Origin: Xanthomonas campestris pv. phormiicola
GTDB taxonomy: Bacteria; Pseudomonadota; Gammaproteobacteria; Xanthomonadales; Xanthomonadaceae
NCBI GenBank assembly: GCA_025666215.1
Contig: CP102593.1
Location: 1 to 64,000 of the forward strand
Direction: 5' to 3'
DNA length: 64,000 nt
Every line of letters begins with the position of its first letter. Within the stretch, counting starts at the first letter, position 1. Below are positions 12,977-22,585 of the stretch, piece after piece. Under the pieces are notes generated by a model. The model saw nothing but the letters and a program-made list of their open reading frames with translations. It had not been told where the DNA came from and did no database searches. A program made the translations under genes and the position numbers.

Positions 12977-13729
12977 CTACCGCGCAGCAGCCAGGATCCC
13001 CAGATACGCCTTCACCGTGGCATCGAGCCCGGCGTACAGCGCCTCGCCGATCAGCGCGTGGCCGATCGACACCTCCAGCACCTGCGGCACCGCGGCCAGG
13101 AACACGCCAAGGTTGGCCTGGGCCAGGTCGTGGCCGGCATTGACGCCCAGCCCAGCGGCCTGCGCGCGGCGCGCGGCCTCGGCGAAGGCGGCCGGCGCTG
13201 CGGCGTCGCCGCGGTCGAACGCTTCCGCATACGGCCCGGTGTACAGCTCGACGCGGTCGGCGCCGAGTTCGGCGGCGCGTGCCAGGTCGGGGGTGTCGGC
13301 ATCCACGAACAGGCTGACCCGGCAGCCCAGGGCTTTCAGCTCGGCGATCAGCGGACGCAGCCGTTCGCTGTCGCGAGCGAAGTCGAAGCCATGGTCGGAG
13401 GTCAGCTGGCCGTCGCCATCCGGGACCAGGGTGGCCTGCGCCGGGCGCACCTGCGCGCACAGCGGAATCAGCCCCGGATAGCCCGGCCGCGGCGGCGCGA
13501 ACGGATTGCCTTCGATGTTGAATTCCACGCCGCGTGCACGGGTCAGCTCGGCCAGTGCCAGCACGTCCTCGGCGTGGATGTGGCGCCGGTCCGGGCGCGG
13601 GTGCACGGTGATGCCATGCGCGCCGGCGTCCAGGCAGGCGCGCGCCGCCTCTAGCACGCTCGGTAGTTCGCCGCCGCGCGAATTGCGCAGCACCGCGATC
13701 TTGTTGACGTTGACGCTGAGTCGGGTCAT
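12977..13729 (-). CDS. pdxJ: Pyridoxine 5'-phosphate synthase
   Basis: Last step of de novo vitamin B6 synthesis: condenses 1-deoxyxylulose 5-phosphate with 3-amino-2-oxopropyl phosphate. The 250-aa TIM barrel starts [20 protein letters not shown], the family's N-terminal strand (normally NVDHVATLR; here Asn-Lys-Ile replaces Asp-His-Val). Other family motifs include [23 protein letters not shown] and [10 protein letters not shown]. The small membrane gene upstream ends 13 bp before its start, so the two are probably co-transcribed. Confidence 0.96.
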   Translation of the reverse strand: MTRLSVNVNKIAVLRNSRGGELPSVLEAARACLDAGAHGITVHPRPDRRHIHAEDVLALAELTRARGVEFNIEGNPFAPPRPGYPGLIPLCAQVRPAQATLVPDGDGQLTSDHGFDFARDSERLRPLIAELKALGCRVSLFVDADTPDLARAAELGADRVELYTGPYAEAFDRGDAAAPAAFAEAARRAQAAGLGVNAGHDLAQANLGVFLAAVPQVLEVSIGHALIGEALYAGLDATVKAYLGILAAAR

Positions 13730-13742
13730 CGGCGGGCGGCGC

Positions 13743-14009
13743 CTACGAGGAGATCGCGTCGTCGCTGGCGGCGGCGGCCGCGCGGCGCGCCGCGGCCTGT
13801 TCGCGCAGCCGGCGCAGCTCGGCAGGATCGATCATCGGTGCCGCATCGCGTTGGCTGGCGTCGCCGATCTTGGCCACGTACCAGCCGCGCGCCCAGGCCA
13901 GCAGGAATCCCAGCGCCGCCAACAAGGCCAGCACCAGCAACGACATGTGCGGCGTGGAGAACGCCAGGACGAAGGCAGCGAGCGCGAGCAGCAGAAAAAG
14001 CCAGTACAT
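13743..14009 (-). CDS. Small two-span membrane protein upstream of pdxJ
   Basis: 88 aa. Residues 1-18 and 22-42 are hydrophobic segments ([17 protein letters not shown] and [20 protein letters not shown]); the rest is a charged, Ala/Arg-rich cytoplasmic tail, probably helical. The start is supported by GGGGAGA upstream of the ATG at 14009. I do not recognise a named family. It is tightly linked to pdxJ. Confidence 0.75.
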   Translation of the reverse strand: MYWLFLLLALAAFVLAFSTPHMSLLVLALLAALGFLLAWARGWYVAKIGDASQRDAAPMIDPAELRRLREQAAARRAAAAASDDAISS

Positions 14010-14221
14010 GACGATCTCCCCAAGGATGCACGCAGTGTAGCGCTGCCCGGGCGAGCGGTTCCACGGCGAAGCGCCGGAACGGGCGCCTTGCCGCCATTCG
14101 AGCGGAGCCCGTAGGGTCACGCTCGTATACGGCCCAGGCGGCTTCGTGGCCCGGGCGTGGACGTCCCCGCTCCCTGGCACGCGCAAGCAAGGCGCGACCT
14201 GTCCGGGGATCGACGACGCGC

Positions 14222-15694
14222 CTACAGCAGCGGCGAGGTCAGCCGCGCCATCGCCTCGGGCAACCGGTAGCGCCACAGCGAGCGCTTGCGGTCGTCGCGC
14301 ACCTGCACCGCATCGGCGATCTCGCGGCCGATCAGCGTGGCCAGCTCCTGGGTCATCTGCCGGTCGCGGAACATCGCCGAGACTTCGAAGTTGAGGCGGA
14401 AACTGCGGTTGTCGAAGTTGGCGCTGCCGACGATGCACAGTTCCTCGTCGACGATCAGCGCCTTGCTGTGCAGCATGCGCGGGCCGTATTCGTAGATCTT
14501 GACCCCGGCCTGCAGCAACTCGTCGAAATACGAGCGCGCCGCCAGCGTCACCAGCCGCGAATCGCTGCGCTTTGGCACCAGCAGGCGCACATCGAGCCCA
14601 CCCAGCGCGGCCGAGGTCAGCGCCATGCGTGCGGCCTCGCCCGGCACGAAGTACGGCGTCACCAGCCACACCCGCCGCTGCGCCTCGTAGATCGCCGCCA
14701 CCTGCATGCGGTGGATGCTCTCCCACGACGAATCCGGGCCGGATACCAGCACCTGCGCTTGGATCGCGCCGTCGTCGCGGCCGGGCATGTCGTGCGGCCA
14801 GATCTGCGCCATGTCGAAAGCGTCGCGGCCCTGGCGGGTGGCATACAGCCAGTCCTCGACGAACACCAGCTGCAGGCTGCGCACCACGTGGCCCTCGCAA
14901 CGCACGTGCAGGTCGCGGTAGGCATCGGAGCGCAGCGCCTCGTTCTCCTCGTCGGTGACATTGATGCCGCCGGTAAAGCCGATACGGCCGTCGATCACCA
15001 CGATCTTGCGGTGGGTGCGCAGGTTCACCCATGGCCGCTTCAACTTGAAAGGACGCAGCAACTGGGTGGGATGGAACCAGGCCGCCTCGCCGCCGGCGTC
15101 CAGCAGCGGCTGCAGGAAGCGCTTGCGCACCTGCGAGGAGCCCACCGCGTCCAGCAGCAGGCGCACCTTGACCCCGGCGCGGGCGCGCTCGACCAGCGCG
15201 TCGCGGATGCGCGTGCCGCTGCGGTCGGGATTGAAGATGTAGTACTCCAGGTGCACGTGGTGCTGCGCGGCGGCGATGTCGCGCACGATCGCATCGTAGG
15301 TGGCCGCGCCGTCCACCAGCCATTGCGCGCGGGTCGCCGAACTCGGCGCCAGGCCGGTGGTGGCCTGGGCGATCTTGGCCAGCTCGGTGCAGTCCGCGTC
15401 CGGCGGACACACGCTGCTGTAGTGCTCCATGCCCGAGCGCGAGCGGCCGCGGCGCAGGCGCTGCCGCTTCACCTTCTGCGGGCCGAGCAGGTAGTAGATG
15501 ACGAAGCCCAAGTACGGCAGCGCCGCCAGCGACAGTACCCAGCTCAGCGTCGCCGCCGGCTCGCGCTTCTGCAGCACGATCCAGCCGCTCAGCCACAGGA
15601 TGTACAGCAGGTAGGCGGCGGTGAGATAGGCGCCGAAATGGGGAATGCCGGTCAGCCAGTCCCAGGTGCTCTGCAGGGTCGCGAATACGAACAT
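14222..15694 (-). CDS. cls: Cardiolipin synthase
   Basis: Makes cardiolipin from phosphatidylglycerol at the inner membrane. The 490-aa protein has two N-terminal membrane segments (about 15-60), a cytoplasmic loop, and two phospholipase-D HKD motifs: HRKIVVIDGRIGFTGG in the middle and HSKALIVDEELCIVGSAN towards the end. Length and layout match ClsA-type enzymes. It is separate from pdxJ by 212 bp, with no clear feature between. Confidence 0.95.
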   Translation of the reverse strand: MFVFATLQSTWDWLTGIPHFGAYLTAAYLLYILWLSGWIVLQKREPAATLSWVLSLAALPYLGFVIYYLLGPQKVKRQRLRRGRSRSGMEHYSSVCPPDADCTELAKIAQATTGLAPSSATRAQWLVDGAATYDAIVRDIAAAQHHVHLEYYIFNPDRSGTRIRDALVERARAGVKVRLLLDAVGSSQVRKRFLQPLLDAGGEAAWFHPTQLLRPFKLKRPWVNLRTHRKIVVIDGRIGFTGGINVTDEENEALRSDAYRDLHVRCEGHVVRSLQLVFVEDWLYATRQGRDAFDMAQIWPHDMPGRDDGAIQAQVLVSGPDSSWESIHRMQVAAIYEAQRRVWLVTPYFVPGEAARMALTSAALGGLDVRLLVPKRSDSRLVTLAARSYFDELLQAGVKIYEYGPRMLHSKALIVDEELCIVGSANFDNRSFRLNFEVSAMFRDRQMTQELATLIGREIADAVQVRDDRKRSLWRYRLPEAMARLTSPLL

Positions 15695-15802
15695 CGGCGG
15701 ATTCTACGGGGCCGGCGCGGCTCCTGCGCGTGGCGCTGAAAGATTCAGCGGCATCCGCCCGTCGTCGCAGCGGCCGAGACGGCAGCGGCGTAGCCTGTGC
15801 CG

Positions 15803-16888
15803 ATGAGCACGGCCATCAAGGGACGCGGCGCCGGCAGCCATCTGCCCGGCCGCTTCGAACGCACCATCAGCCAGGCCGAGGACGACGGCTGGCACCCCGA
15901 CGACAGCGAGGAATTCGCCGCGCCGCGGTTGCGCACCGAAGTGCGCGAGGAGACCGCGCGCAGCATCATCAGTCGCAACCAGTCGCCGGACGTGGGGTTT
16001 TCGCAGTCGGTCAATCCGTACCGCGGCTGCGAGCACGGCTGCAGCTACTGCTTCGCCCGCCCCAGCCACGCCTACCTCAACCTGTCGCCGGGGCTGGACT
16101 TCGAGACCCACCTGTTCGCCAAGACCAATGCGCCGGAGCTGCTGCGCTGCGAACTGGCCAAGCCCGGCTACGTGCCCAGCCCGATCGCGCTGGGCATCAA
16201 CACCGATGCCTACCAGCCGATCGAGCGCAGGCTGCAGCTGACCCGGCGGCTGATCGAGGTGCTGTGGGAAACCCGTCATCCGTTCTCGCTGATCACCAAG
16301 AACGCGCTGGTCGAGCGCGACCTGGACCTGCTGGTGCCGCTGGCGCGCGAGCACCTGGTCAGCGTGCATTTCTCGGTGACCTCGCTGGACCCGCGTCTGT
16401 CGGCGCGGCTGGAGCCGCGCGCCTCGGCGCCGCATGCGCGGCTGCGCGCGATGCGCACCCTGCACGAGGCCGGAGTGCCGGTGGGGGTGATGGTGGCGCC
16501 GGTGATCCCGTGGATCAACGACCACGAACTGGAAGCGGTGCTGGAGGCGGCGCATGCCGCCGGCGCCGACTCCGCCGGTTACGTGCTGCTGCGCCTGCCG
16601 CACGAGGTCGCGCCGCTGTTCCGCGACTGGTTGCAGGCGCACCATCCCGACCGCGCCGCGCACGTGATGAGCACGGTGCAGCAGCTGCGCGGCGGCAAGG
16701 ACTACGACGCCAGCTTCGGCAAGCGCATGCGCGGCGAAGGCGTCTATGCCGACCTGCTGGCGCGGCGCTTCGCGCTGGCGCACAAGCGGCTGGGCTACGC
16801 GGAACGCACGCGCCGGCCGCTGGACTGCAGCCGCTTCGTCAGGCCGCTGCCGCCGCGCGCGCCCTCGCCGCAGGGCGTGTTGTTTTGA
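15803..16888 (+). CDS. PA0069-family radical SAM protein
   Basis: 361 aa from the ATG at 15803 (a GTG lies two codons upstream). The 4Fe-4S cluster motif is CEHGCSYC (CX3CX2C) around residue 78, followed by the family-typical FARPSHAYL and INTDAYQPIE. It belongs with spore-photoproduct-lyase-like radical SAM proteins (PA0069/Rv2578c), whose substrate is unknown. It is followed by a 219-bp inverted-end repeat. Confidence 0.9.
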   Translation: MSTAIKGRGAGSHLPGRFERTISQAEDDGWHPDDSEEFAAPRLRTEVREETARSIISRNQSPDVGFSQSVNPYRGCEHGCSYCFARPSHAYLNLSPGLDFETHLFAKTNAPELLRCELAKPGYVPSPIALGINTDAYQPIERRLQLTRRLIEVLWETRHPFSLITKNALVERDLDLLVPLAREHLVSVHFSVTSLDPRLSARLEPRASAPHARLRAMRTLHEAGVPVGVMVAPVIPWINDHELEAVLEAAHAAGADSAGYVLLRLPHEVAPLFRDWLQAHHPDRAAHVMSTVQQLRGGKDYDASFGKRMRGEGVYADLLARRFALAHKRLGYAERTRRPLDCSRFVRPLPPRAPSPQGVLF

Positions 16889-16890
16889 GG

Positions 16891-17109
16891 CGGGGAGTGG
16901 GGAGTCGGGATTGGGGATTCGTAAAAGCACCTGCGGGCTTGCCGCAGTAGCCGCTGACATCCGAATCCCGGACGTCACCGGCCGCGTTGACCGGAAAGGA
17001 TCCGGCTGGCGACGAGGACGTGCGCCAGCCTGCAGCCAGACGAAGGCTGGGCAGCGGACAGCCGCCGCCCCGCTCTTGCGAATCCCCAATCCCGACTCCC
17101 TACTCCCCG
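16891..17109. repeat. 219-bp intergenic element with 31-bp inverted ends
   Basis: The left end CGGGGAGTGGGGAGTCGGGA... and the right end are inverted copies over 31 bp with a single mismatch. The core contains no ORF. Shorter GGGATTGGGGATT runs of the same kind recur at 45060-45618. It fills the gap between two convergent genes, and its right end supplies the stop codon and the last codons of the oxygenase gene at 17100. Confidence 0.75.
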
Positions 17110-17807
17110 CCGTACAACGCCCGCGCCGATTGAAAAAGGATCCAGCTGGTGGCGATGAACTTGTCGCCGCCATGCGGGCGGTTGCCGCGATGGGTGTGGG
17201 TGAACGCGGTCGGCGCGATCAGCAGGCTGCCTGCACGTGGCGCGATCCTGCGCTGCTGGAACAGGAACTCGGTTTCGCCGTCCTGGAAATCGTCGTTGAG
17301 GTACAGCGTCCACAGCAGATGCCGGTGCAGGGTCTCGGCGCCGGGATCGCGCGGGTACAGTTCGCAGTGCCAGTACGGATAGCCGCCCTCGCCGGCGGCG
17401 TACCACTGCAGGTTGATCGCACCCGGACGCAGGCAGGTGCGGGCCAGGTTGGACAGCGCCGCGTCGTCGAGCAGCGCGAAATCGTCGGCGCCGAGCCGGT
17501 GCGGTTGGCCGTCGGCGCCGGGCACCTGCAGCATCAGCGGCGAGATCAGCGCCTGCGGGTACTTGCGCAGATAGCCGAGCAGGCCGGCGAACACCGCCTG
17601 CTGCAGGCGCTGTTCCACGTCGCGCCACGGCTCCAGGCCGCTGATGCGCAGGTCGCGGCTGTGCTTGAGCTCGGGGAACACGCCGCTGCCGACCTCGCCC
17701 GGCTGCAACTGCGAACTGGCGCGCAGGCGGCGCATGATCGCGGCGCAGTCCTCGCGGGTCATGGCGTCGTCGAAGACTTCGATGAAATCGGCAGTGGGTT
17801 CGGACAT
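17100..17807 (-). CDS. 2-oxoglutarate-Fe(II) oxygenase family protein
   Basis: 235 aa with a prolyl-4-hydroxylase-like double-stranded beta helix. The metal site probably uses the His and acidic residue in YWHCELYPRD and the distal His in FTHTHRG; a basic 2OG-binding residue follows in GDKFIATSW. The metal triad therefore appears as HXE rather than the usual HXD. The substrate is unknown. The C-terminal codons (YGGE-stop) come from the repeat element downstream. Confidence 0.85.
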   Translation of the reverse strand: MSEPTADFIEVFDDAMTREDCAAIMRRLRASSQLQPGEVGSGVFPELKHSRDLRISGLEPWRDVEQRLQQAVFAGLLGYLRKYPQALISPLMLQVPGADGQPHRLGADDFALLDDAALSNLARTCLRPGAINLQWYAAGEGGYPYWHCELYPRDPGAETLHRHLLWTLYLNDDFQDGETEFLFQQRRIAPRAGSLLIAPTAFTHTHRGNRPHGGDKFIATSWILFQSARALYGGE

Positions 17808-17878
17808 CGCGCGACCTTACCAGCGATCCCGCGATATCGCAGCTGCGCCGTTGGCATCCATCCGAGTGCGCGCCGACA

Positions 17879-18430
17879 ATGATCGCCCCGCTGCCCACCC
17901 TGCCCTCGCCGATGATCCGCACGCTGTACCTCGCCGGCCCCGACGTGTTCCGTCCCGATGCCGCCGCCCGCGGCGAAACCTTGAAGCAGTGGTGCGCCGG
18001 GTTCGGCTTCGAGGGCCTGTTCCCGCTGGACCAGGCGGTACCGGCGCAGATCGCCGACCCCGCCGCGCAGGCGCGCTGGATCTACCAGGCCAACATCGGC
18101 CTGATCGCGCAGGCCGATGCGGTGCTGGCCAACCTGGATTTCTTCCGCGGCCCGGAGCCGGACAGCGGCACCTGTTTCGAGGTCGGCTACGCCGTGGCGC
18201 TGGGCAAGCCGGTGTACGGCTACATCCCCGACGACGGCAGCTTCGCCGAGCGTATCCGCGCCCGCCATCCCGGCGCGATCGGCGCCGACGGCCGCGTCGA
18301 CACCCACGGCTGGCACTTCGAGGAATTCGGCCTGCCGCTCAACCTGATGCTGGCGGTCCCGGCGCCGCTGGTGGTGGGCGATGCGCGGCGCGCGTTGGCG
18401 CGGTTGCGCGAGGATCTGGGCGCGGCCTAG
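17879..18430 (+). CDS. Nucleoside 2-deoxyribosyltransferase
   Basis: 183-aa Rossmann-like enzyme that exchanges bases on deoxyribonucleosides or hydrolyses them. Family signatures are the N-terminal YLAGPDVF and the central NLDFFRGPEPDSGTCFEVGYA, where Asp and the SGT..E segment form the active site. A second start at 17912 (MIRTLYLAG) would remove 11 residues and fits the family better. It ends convergently with the next gene; the two stop codons overlap. Confidence 0.92.
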   Translation: MIAPLPTLPSPMIRTLYLAGPDVFRPDAAARGETLKQWCAGFGFEGLFPLDQAVPAQIADPAAQARWIYQANIGLIAQADAVLANLDFFRGPEPDSGTCFEVGYAVALGKPVYGYIPDDGSFAERIRARHPGAIGADGRVDTHGWHFEEFGLPLNLMLAVPAPLVVGDARRALARLREDLGAA

Positions 18431-19026
18431 CCGGCCGCGTCCGCTTGCGGAGCGAAAATGGTCAGGTGCTGGGCAATGTCCGTATGCTGCAGGTAGTCCC
18501 AGCTCATGTACAGGAACGCCGTGCCGTCCTGCAGCTGCCGCAGGCCGAAGCGGGTATCGCCACCGTCCGCCATGCGGCCCCAGCCGAGCAATTTTTCTGC
18601 CTGCAGGATCAGGTGCTGCGTGGTGATGGCCGCTGCGCTCAACACCTTGCCGCCGCGGCTGTCGAGGAACGCCTGCACCGTCAGGTGCGGATAGGTGAGG
18701 CCCAGCTCCGGATGCTTGATCGCCGCCAGGCGCTTTTCGTACTCGGTTTCGGCGCCGCTGGGCTTTCGGTAGCGGATCGAGAAGGTCTTGCGATCCGGCC
18801 CCCACTGGACCCGGCTGGCGATGCTGCGCATGCCGATGCGGTTGCCCACGACCTGCCATGCATCGATCCCGGCCAGCAGATCGAAGTCCAGCGCCAGCGG
18901 CGTGTCCACGTTCGCCTCGACCAGGTGCAATTCGCCACCGCCGATGCGCGGATGCGAGGCGATATGCGGCCAGACCCTGGTCTGGAAATCCTGTGCGCTC
19001 TGCGACAGGTTGAGCTGGACATCCAT
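18427..19026 (-). CDS. Uncharacterised 199-aa protein
   Basis: I do not recognise a family. The start at 19026 (MDVQLNLSQSAQDF) has AGGGAG seven bases upstream; an earlier ATG at 19044 lacks one. The protein is soluble, has no signal peptide, and mixes alpha and beta character, with a motif FLYMSWDYLQHTDIAQ near the C-terminus. It overlaps the end of the deoxyribosyltransferase gene by 4 bp in convergent orientation. Confidence 0.75.
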   Translation of the reverse strand: MDVQLNLSQSAQDFQTRVWPHIASHPRIGGGELHLVEANVDTPLALDFDLLAGIDAWQVVGNRIGMRSIASRVQWGPDRKTFSIRYRKPSGAETEYEKRLAAIKHPELGLTYPHLTVQAFLDSRGGKVLSAAAITTQHLILQAEKLLGWGRMADGGDTRFGLRQLQDGTAFLYMSWDYLQHTDIAQHLTIFAPQADAAG

Positions 19027-19211
19027 GCAGCGCTCCCTGCGCATTCGATCGTCCGGCGATGATGCCAGCGGGCCTTGCAGCGAGAGCGTATCCGGATCTC
19101 GAAGTCAGGACTTGTCTACCGCACTGGCCGGAGCGATCGTTTTATCGGTACCGGCTTCCGTCGCTGTGGAGCGGCCCTGAAGGACTTGGTTTGCAGGATG
19201 CTCGGGCATGG

Positions 19212-19484
19212 CTACCGCGCTTTCGGCGGCGATGCACTGCCGCGGATCGCGTAACCCAGCAACACCAGCCAGGCGACCAGGGCCAGCAGCGTCGGCAGTT
19301 GGAACTTGCTGGATGTGCCCAGCGTGAAGCTTCTGGCGGCGAAGAAGATGAGCACCCACAGCGCCAGGTTGGCGGCGACGATCACCCGGCGCGCCTTGTG
19401 CCGGGTGAACCAGGAAATGACGCTCGGCATCAGCGCCACCGGCGCTGTGGCGAAGAAGAACATGAGGAAGACCGTCTGGTTCAT
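19212..19484 (-). CDS. Superinfection-immunity-like small membrane protein
   Basis: 90 aa with three hydrophobic segments (about 3-22, 34-52 and 62-82) and an ISWFTRHKARRVIVAANLAL segment that resembles the Imm_superinfect (phage T4 Imm) family pattern of a basic loop between membrane spans. That assignment is from memory of the family, not a search. T4 Imm blocks DNA entry of superinfecting phage, but most chromosomal homologues are uncharacterised. Confidence 0.6.
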   Translation of the reverse strand: MNQTVFLMFFFATAPVALMPSVISWFTRHKARRVIVAANLALWVLIFFAARSFTLGTSSKFQLPTLLALVAWLVLLGYAIRGSASPPKAR

Positions 19485-19554
19485 CGCACTCCTGTTCCCT
19501 GCCGCTCTCGCAAGGTGGGGCGTTCCAAGTTGAATGGTGCCTTCCTGGGCAGGC

Positions 19555-19995
19555 TCAGGCGCCGCGCACGGACGGCGCGATGGACCAGAACGCGCTCGCA
19601 CCGGCAGGCAGCGTCGCCAGTATCCGGTCCAGCTCCACGTTGTCGACATGCCTGCGCAATGCCTGCGCGACGGCCCGCACCGCGTTGGGCGGGGCGAAAT
19701 TGTGCGCGGCGCGAACCGAACGGACTTCCGCCAACAACTCCTCGTCCGGGCCGAACGCCAGAATCGGCGCCTCGCTGTCCCAGCCTTCTACGAACAATGC
19801 GCGCAGCACGGGCGGCAGGATGTCGGCGAAACGGAGCCCTTGCTCGACCGTGAGGCGACGCCGGAAGGTATGCAGCACGCCGACCACCATGTTCCAGGCC
19901 ATGTTGGTGGTCGCCAGATCCGAAAAGTCGCGCGCATCGACCATGAAGCGCTCGAACTCCAGCGATGCGTTTTGGTATGCGAAGGGCCATGTCAT
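19555..19995 (-). CDS. DUF2267-type protein
   Basis: 146 aa starting MTWPFAYQNASLEF. The central segment with RFADILPPVLRALFVEGWD is typical of DUF2267 (helical, possibly dimeric; function unknown). The C-terminal part contains a second, weaker copy of the helical pattern. It ends 70 bp upstream of the superinfection-immunity-like gene on the same strand. Confidence 0.7.
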   Translation of the reverse strand: MTWPFAYQNASLEFERFMVDARDFSDLATTNMAWNMVVGVLHTFRRRLTVEQGLRFADILPPVLRALFVEGWDSEAPILAFGPDEELLAEVRSVRAAHNFAPPNAVRAVAQALRRHVDNVELDRILATLPAGASAFWSIAPSVRGA

Positions 19996-20144
19996 GTGTG
20001 GGTCGCCTGATGCCGTCGCCAGACCGAGCGCCGAAGCGGCCTGGCCAGAGTGAAGATGTACCTGCCAACGCAATCGCGTGCAAGGCAATCGACGGCGGGT
20101 TTCGGCGTCCCGTCCGTCGCCGCGCTCCTGCTCGCTCCTGCCCT

Positions 20145-20756
20145 CTACTGCGGCCGGAAGCGCAACAGCACGATGCCGAAGCCGATGAAGATGGTCCCGA
20201 CGACGCGGTCGAACAGCCGACGCAGGCCGGGCCGGGACAGAGAGCGGCGGATGCCGTGTCCGCCGATGCCGTAGACCGCGTACCAGAACAGCTCGCATGC
20301 GGCGAAGGTGGCGACCAGGATCGCGAACTGCGGCCACTGCGGTTGGGTCCTGTCGACGAACTGCGGCAGGAACGCGGCGGCGAACAACAGCAGTTTGGGA
20401 TTGCTCAGTCCGATCGCCAGGCCGCCACGGAACAGCTGCAGCGGCGACAGCGACGCGGCCAGGGGCGGTGCGCTCTGCGGGTCCAGCGGCGCCTCCCCGC
20501 TGCGCCAGGCGGCGATGCCCAGCCACAGCAGATAGCCGACGCCGGCGTAGCGCAGCACCTCGAACACGCGTGGCGACGCCTCCAGCACCGCACCCAGGCC
20601 CGCTGCCGACGCCAGCAGCACCAGCACCACCGCCAGCAGGCTGCGGCGCACGCCGAAACGCACGCTGCGCGTCATCACGTGCAGCATGTTCGGCCCGGGC
20701 GTGCCCGACAACACGAACACGGTCAGCAGGAACATCCACCAGACATGCAGGCTCAT
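20145..20756 (-). CDS. LysE/RhtB family amino-acid exporter
   Basis: 203 aa with five or six membrane segments. The N-terminal SLHVWWMFLLTVFVLSGTPG followed by PNMLHV is the LysE/RhtB signature. The family exports lysine, homoserine, threonine or other small amines; the specificity cannot be read from the sequence. The ATG at 20756 is preferred over a start 20 codons upstream because the membrane protein begins there. Confidence 0.9.
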   Translation of the reverse strand: MSLHVWWMFLLTVFVLSGTPGPNMLHVMTRSVRFGVRRSLLAVVLVLLASAAGLGAVLEASPRVFEVLRYAGVGYLLWLGIAAWRSGEAPLDPQSAPPLAASLSPLQLFRGGLAIGLSNPKLLLFAAAFLPQFVDRTQPQWPQFAILVATFAACELFWYAVYGIGGHGIRRSLSRPGLRRLFDRVVGTIFIGFGIVLLRFRPQ

Positions 20757-20882
20757 GGCGCAGCGGCTCGCGGGAAGTGGCGCCACATCGTAGCAACGGT
20801 GGGGTACGCACACCATGCGGGGAGCGCGGTCGTCCGCCCGCTCACGTAGCGCCGCACGATTTGCCGGCGGTGCATGCCGCAG

Positions 20883-21182
20883 TCAGGCCTGCGCCCGGCG
20901 ACAGCGAGCGGGAACCGGCGTGCAGGCGGCGACGCTAGAAGTAACCGCTTGAAGGAACAACGCGGCCCAGGCATGCGCGAACGGCTTGACGGGCTGGCGG
21001 GCGGAAAGATGTGCGAATATCCCCGCGCACACGGAGAATGAAACTGCCGCTTTGAGGCGCAAAAACGCAATATTCGTCGTGAATTCGGGGAAGAAAACCC
21101 CCTCGGCCAATCCGAGAGCGAATTGCACGACTAAGAGCACACCGGCGTACTTGAAGACCTTGCTCCAGTTCATGCCGCTCAT
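20883..21182 (-). CDS. Small uncharacterised membrane protein
   Basis: 99 aa if read from the ATG at 21182, or 96 aa from 21173, which has GGGGGA at better spacing. Three hydrophobic stretches (about 8-28, 40-58 and 68-85) suggest a polytopic inner-membrane protein. The C-terminus is Arg/Ala-rich and low complexity. No family recognised; the coding call rests on the hydrophobic pattern and codon use. Confidence 0.5.
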   Translation of the reverse strand: MSGMNWSKVFKYAGVLLVVQFALGLAEGVFFPEFTTNIAFLRLKAAVSFSVCAGIFAHLSARQPVKPFAHAWAALFLQAVTSSVAACTPVPARCRRAQA

Positions 21183-21322
21183 CCCCCGTTGCCAGGTGTG
21201 CATTGCGCCGAATTGCGAAGTGGCGTTGCTTGTTCCAGCTAACACGCCTCTCGTGCAGCGCGCCGGAGCGTTTGCCGGGGATGCCAGTAGCTGGTGTCTC
21301 CCCGGCAATGCGCAGCGAAGAC

Positions 21323-22339
21323 TCAGCCCTGCGCCTGGTCGTGCTCCACGTGGTACCGCACCGCCTCGGCCACCTCGTGCTTCGAGCCCAGGAATACCGG
21401 CACGCGCTGGTGCAGCTGGTCGGGTTGAATGTCGAGGATGCGCGCGCGGCCGGTGCTGGCGGCGCCGCCGGCCTGTTCGACCAGCAGGCCCATCGGGTTG
21501 GCTTCGTACATCAGGCGCAGCTTGCCGGGTTTGCCGGGGTCTTTCTTGTCCCACGGATAGATGAAGATGCCGCCGCGGGTCAGGATGCGGTGCACGTCGG
21601 CGACCATGCTGGCGATCCAGCGCATGTTGAAGTTCTTGCCGCGCGGGCCTTCGTCGCCGGCGAGCAGGTCGGCCACGTAGTGCTGCATCGGCGCTTCCCA
21701 GTGGCGCTGGTTGGACATGTTGATCGCGAACTCGGCGGTGTCCTCGGGAATGCGCATGTCGGCCTGGGTCAGCAGGAAGCTGCCTTCCTCGCGTTCCAGG
21801 GTGAAGGCGTGGGTGCCGTGGCCCAGGGTCAGCACCAGCATCGTGCTGGGGCCGTAGATGCAGTAGCCGGCGGCGACCTGGGCGGTGCCCGGCTGCAGGA
21901 AGTGTTCGTCGCCGGGCTTGTCGGTGCCGGGCGGCGCGCGCAGCACCGAGAAGATGGTGCCGACGGAGACGTTGACGTCGATGTTGGAGCTGCCGTCCAG
22001 CGGATCGAACAACAGCAGGAAATCGCCGCTGGGATACTTGTCCGGCACCGGCTGGCTGTGGTCCATCTCTTCCGACGCGCAGGCGGCCAGATGCCCGCCC
22101 CAGGCGTTGGCTTCGAGCAGGATGTCGTTGCTGAGCACGTCCAGCTTCTTCTGCGCCTCGCCCTGCACGTTGCCGGTACCGGCGTCGCCGAGCACGCCGC
22201 CCAGGGCGCCCTTGCTGACCGCGATGGAGATGCGCTTGCAGGCGCGCGAGACGATGGTGATGAGCTGGCGCAGCTCCGGGCCGATGCGGCCGGCGTGCTG
22301 TTCTTCGATCAGGAAGCGGGTCAGCGAGGTTCGCGACAT
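21323..22339 (-). CDS. fbp: Fructose-1,6-bisphosphatase, class 1
   Basis: Gluconeogenic phosphatase converting fructose 1,6-bisphosphate to fructose 6-phosphate. 338 aa, the usual class 1 length. The metal-binding signature [16 protein letters not shown] is near residue 110-125, with EEM upstream; the C-terminal substrate-site segments are also recognisable ([25 protein letters not shown]). Stands alone on the minus strand. Confidence 0.97.
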   Translation of the reverse strand: MSRTSLTRFLIEEQHAGRIGPELRQLITIVSRACKRISIAVSKGALGGVLGDAGTGNVQGEAQKKLDVLSNDILLEANAWGGHLAACASEEMDHSQPVPDKYPSGDFLLLFDPLDGSSNIDVNVSVGTIFSVLRAPPGTDKPGDEHFLQPGTAQVAAGYCIYGPSTMLVLTLGHGTHAFTLEREEGSFLLTQADMRIPEDTAEFAINMSNQRHWEAPMQHYVADLLAGDEGPRGKNFNMRWIASMVADVHRILTRGGIFIYPWDKKDPGKPGKLRLMYEANPMGLLVEQAGGAASTGRARILDIQPDQLHQRVPVFLGSKHEVAEAVRYHVEHDQAQG

Positions 22340-22485
22340 GGGCGCAGGCAGCCTTTTCGTGGGGGAAGGCGCCTATTGTCGCGGCTGTTGCATGAGATTT
22401 CGATTAGCGGGAGAGCGATGGCGTGCAGCCGCAGCACAACGGCACGGGTCGATGGGAGCGGGGCGTTCGGAGAATGCCATGCGTC

Positions 22486-22507
22486 GGGGCTGAAGCCCCT
22501 CCCACAA
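22486..22507. repeat. REP variant
   Basis: GGGGCTGAAGCCCCTCCCAC is a variant of the REP unit in which the hairpin is GGGGCT/AGCCCC. It lies in the 246-bp gap between fbp and the aminotransferase gene. Confidence 0.6.
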
Positions 22508-22528
22508 CAGGCGGTCGATAGCGCGCAC

Positions 22529-22560
22529 AAAAAAGCCGGAAGCGCAGGCGCTTCCGGCTT
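22529..22560 (-). terminator. Rho-independent terminator of the aminotransferase gene
   Basis: On the minus strand GCCGGAAGCG and CGCTTCCGGC form a 10-bp stem with a short loop, followed by six T. It lies 26 bp beyond the stop codon. Confidence 0.92.
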
Positions 22561-22585
22561 CGTGTCGCGACGTCGCCGCGAGCGA

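Noticed and set aside
17610..17621. TGTTCCACGT half of a parS site
   Set aside because: Only one half-site matches; the same applies to 23763-23772, and GCTCCACGTGGTAC near 21343 lacks the outer bases.
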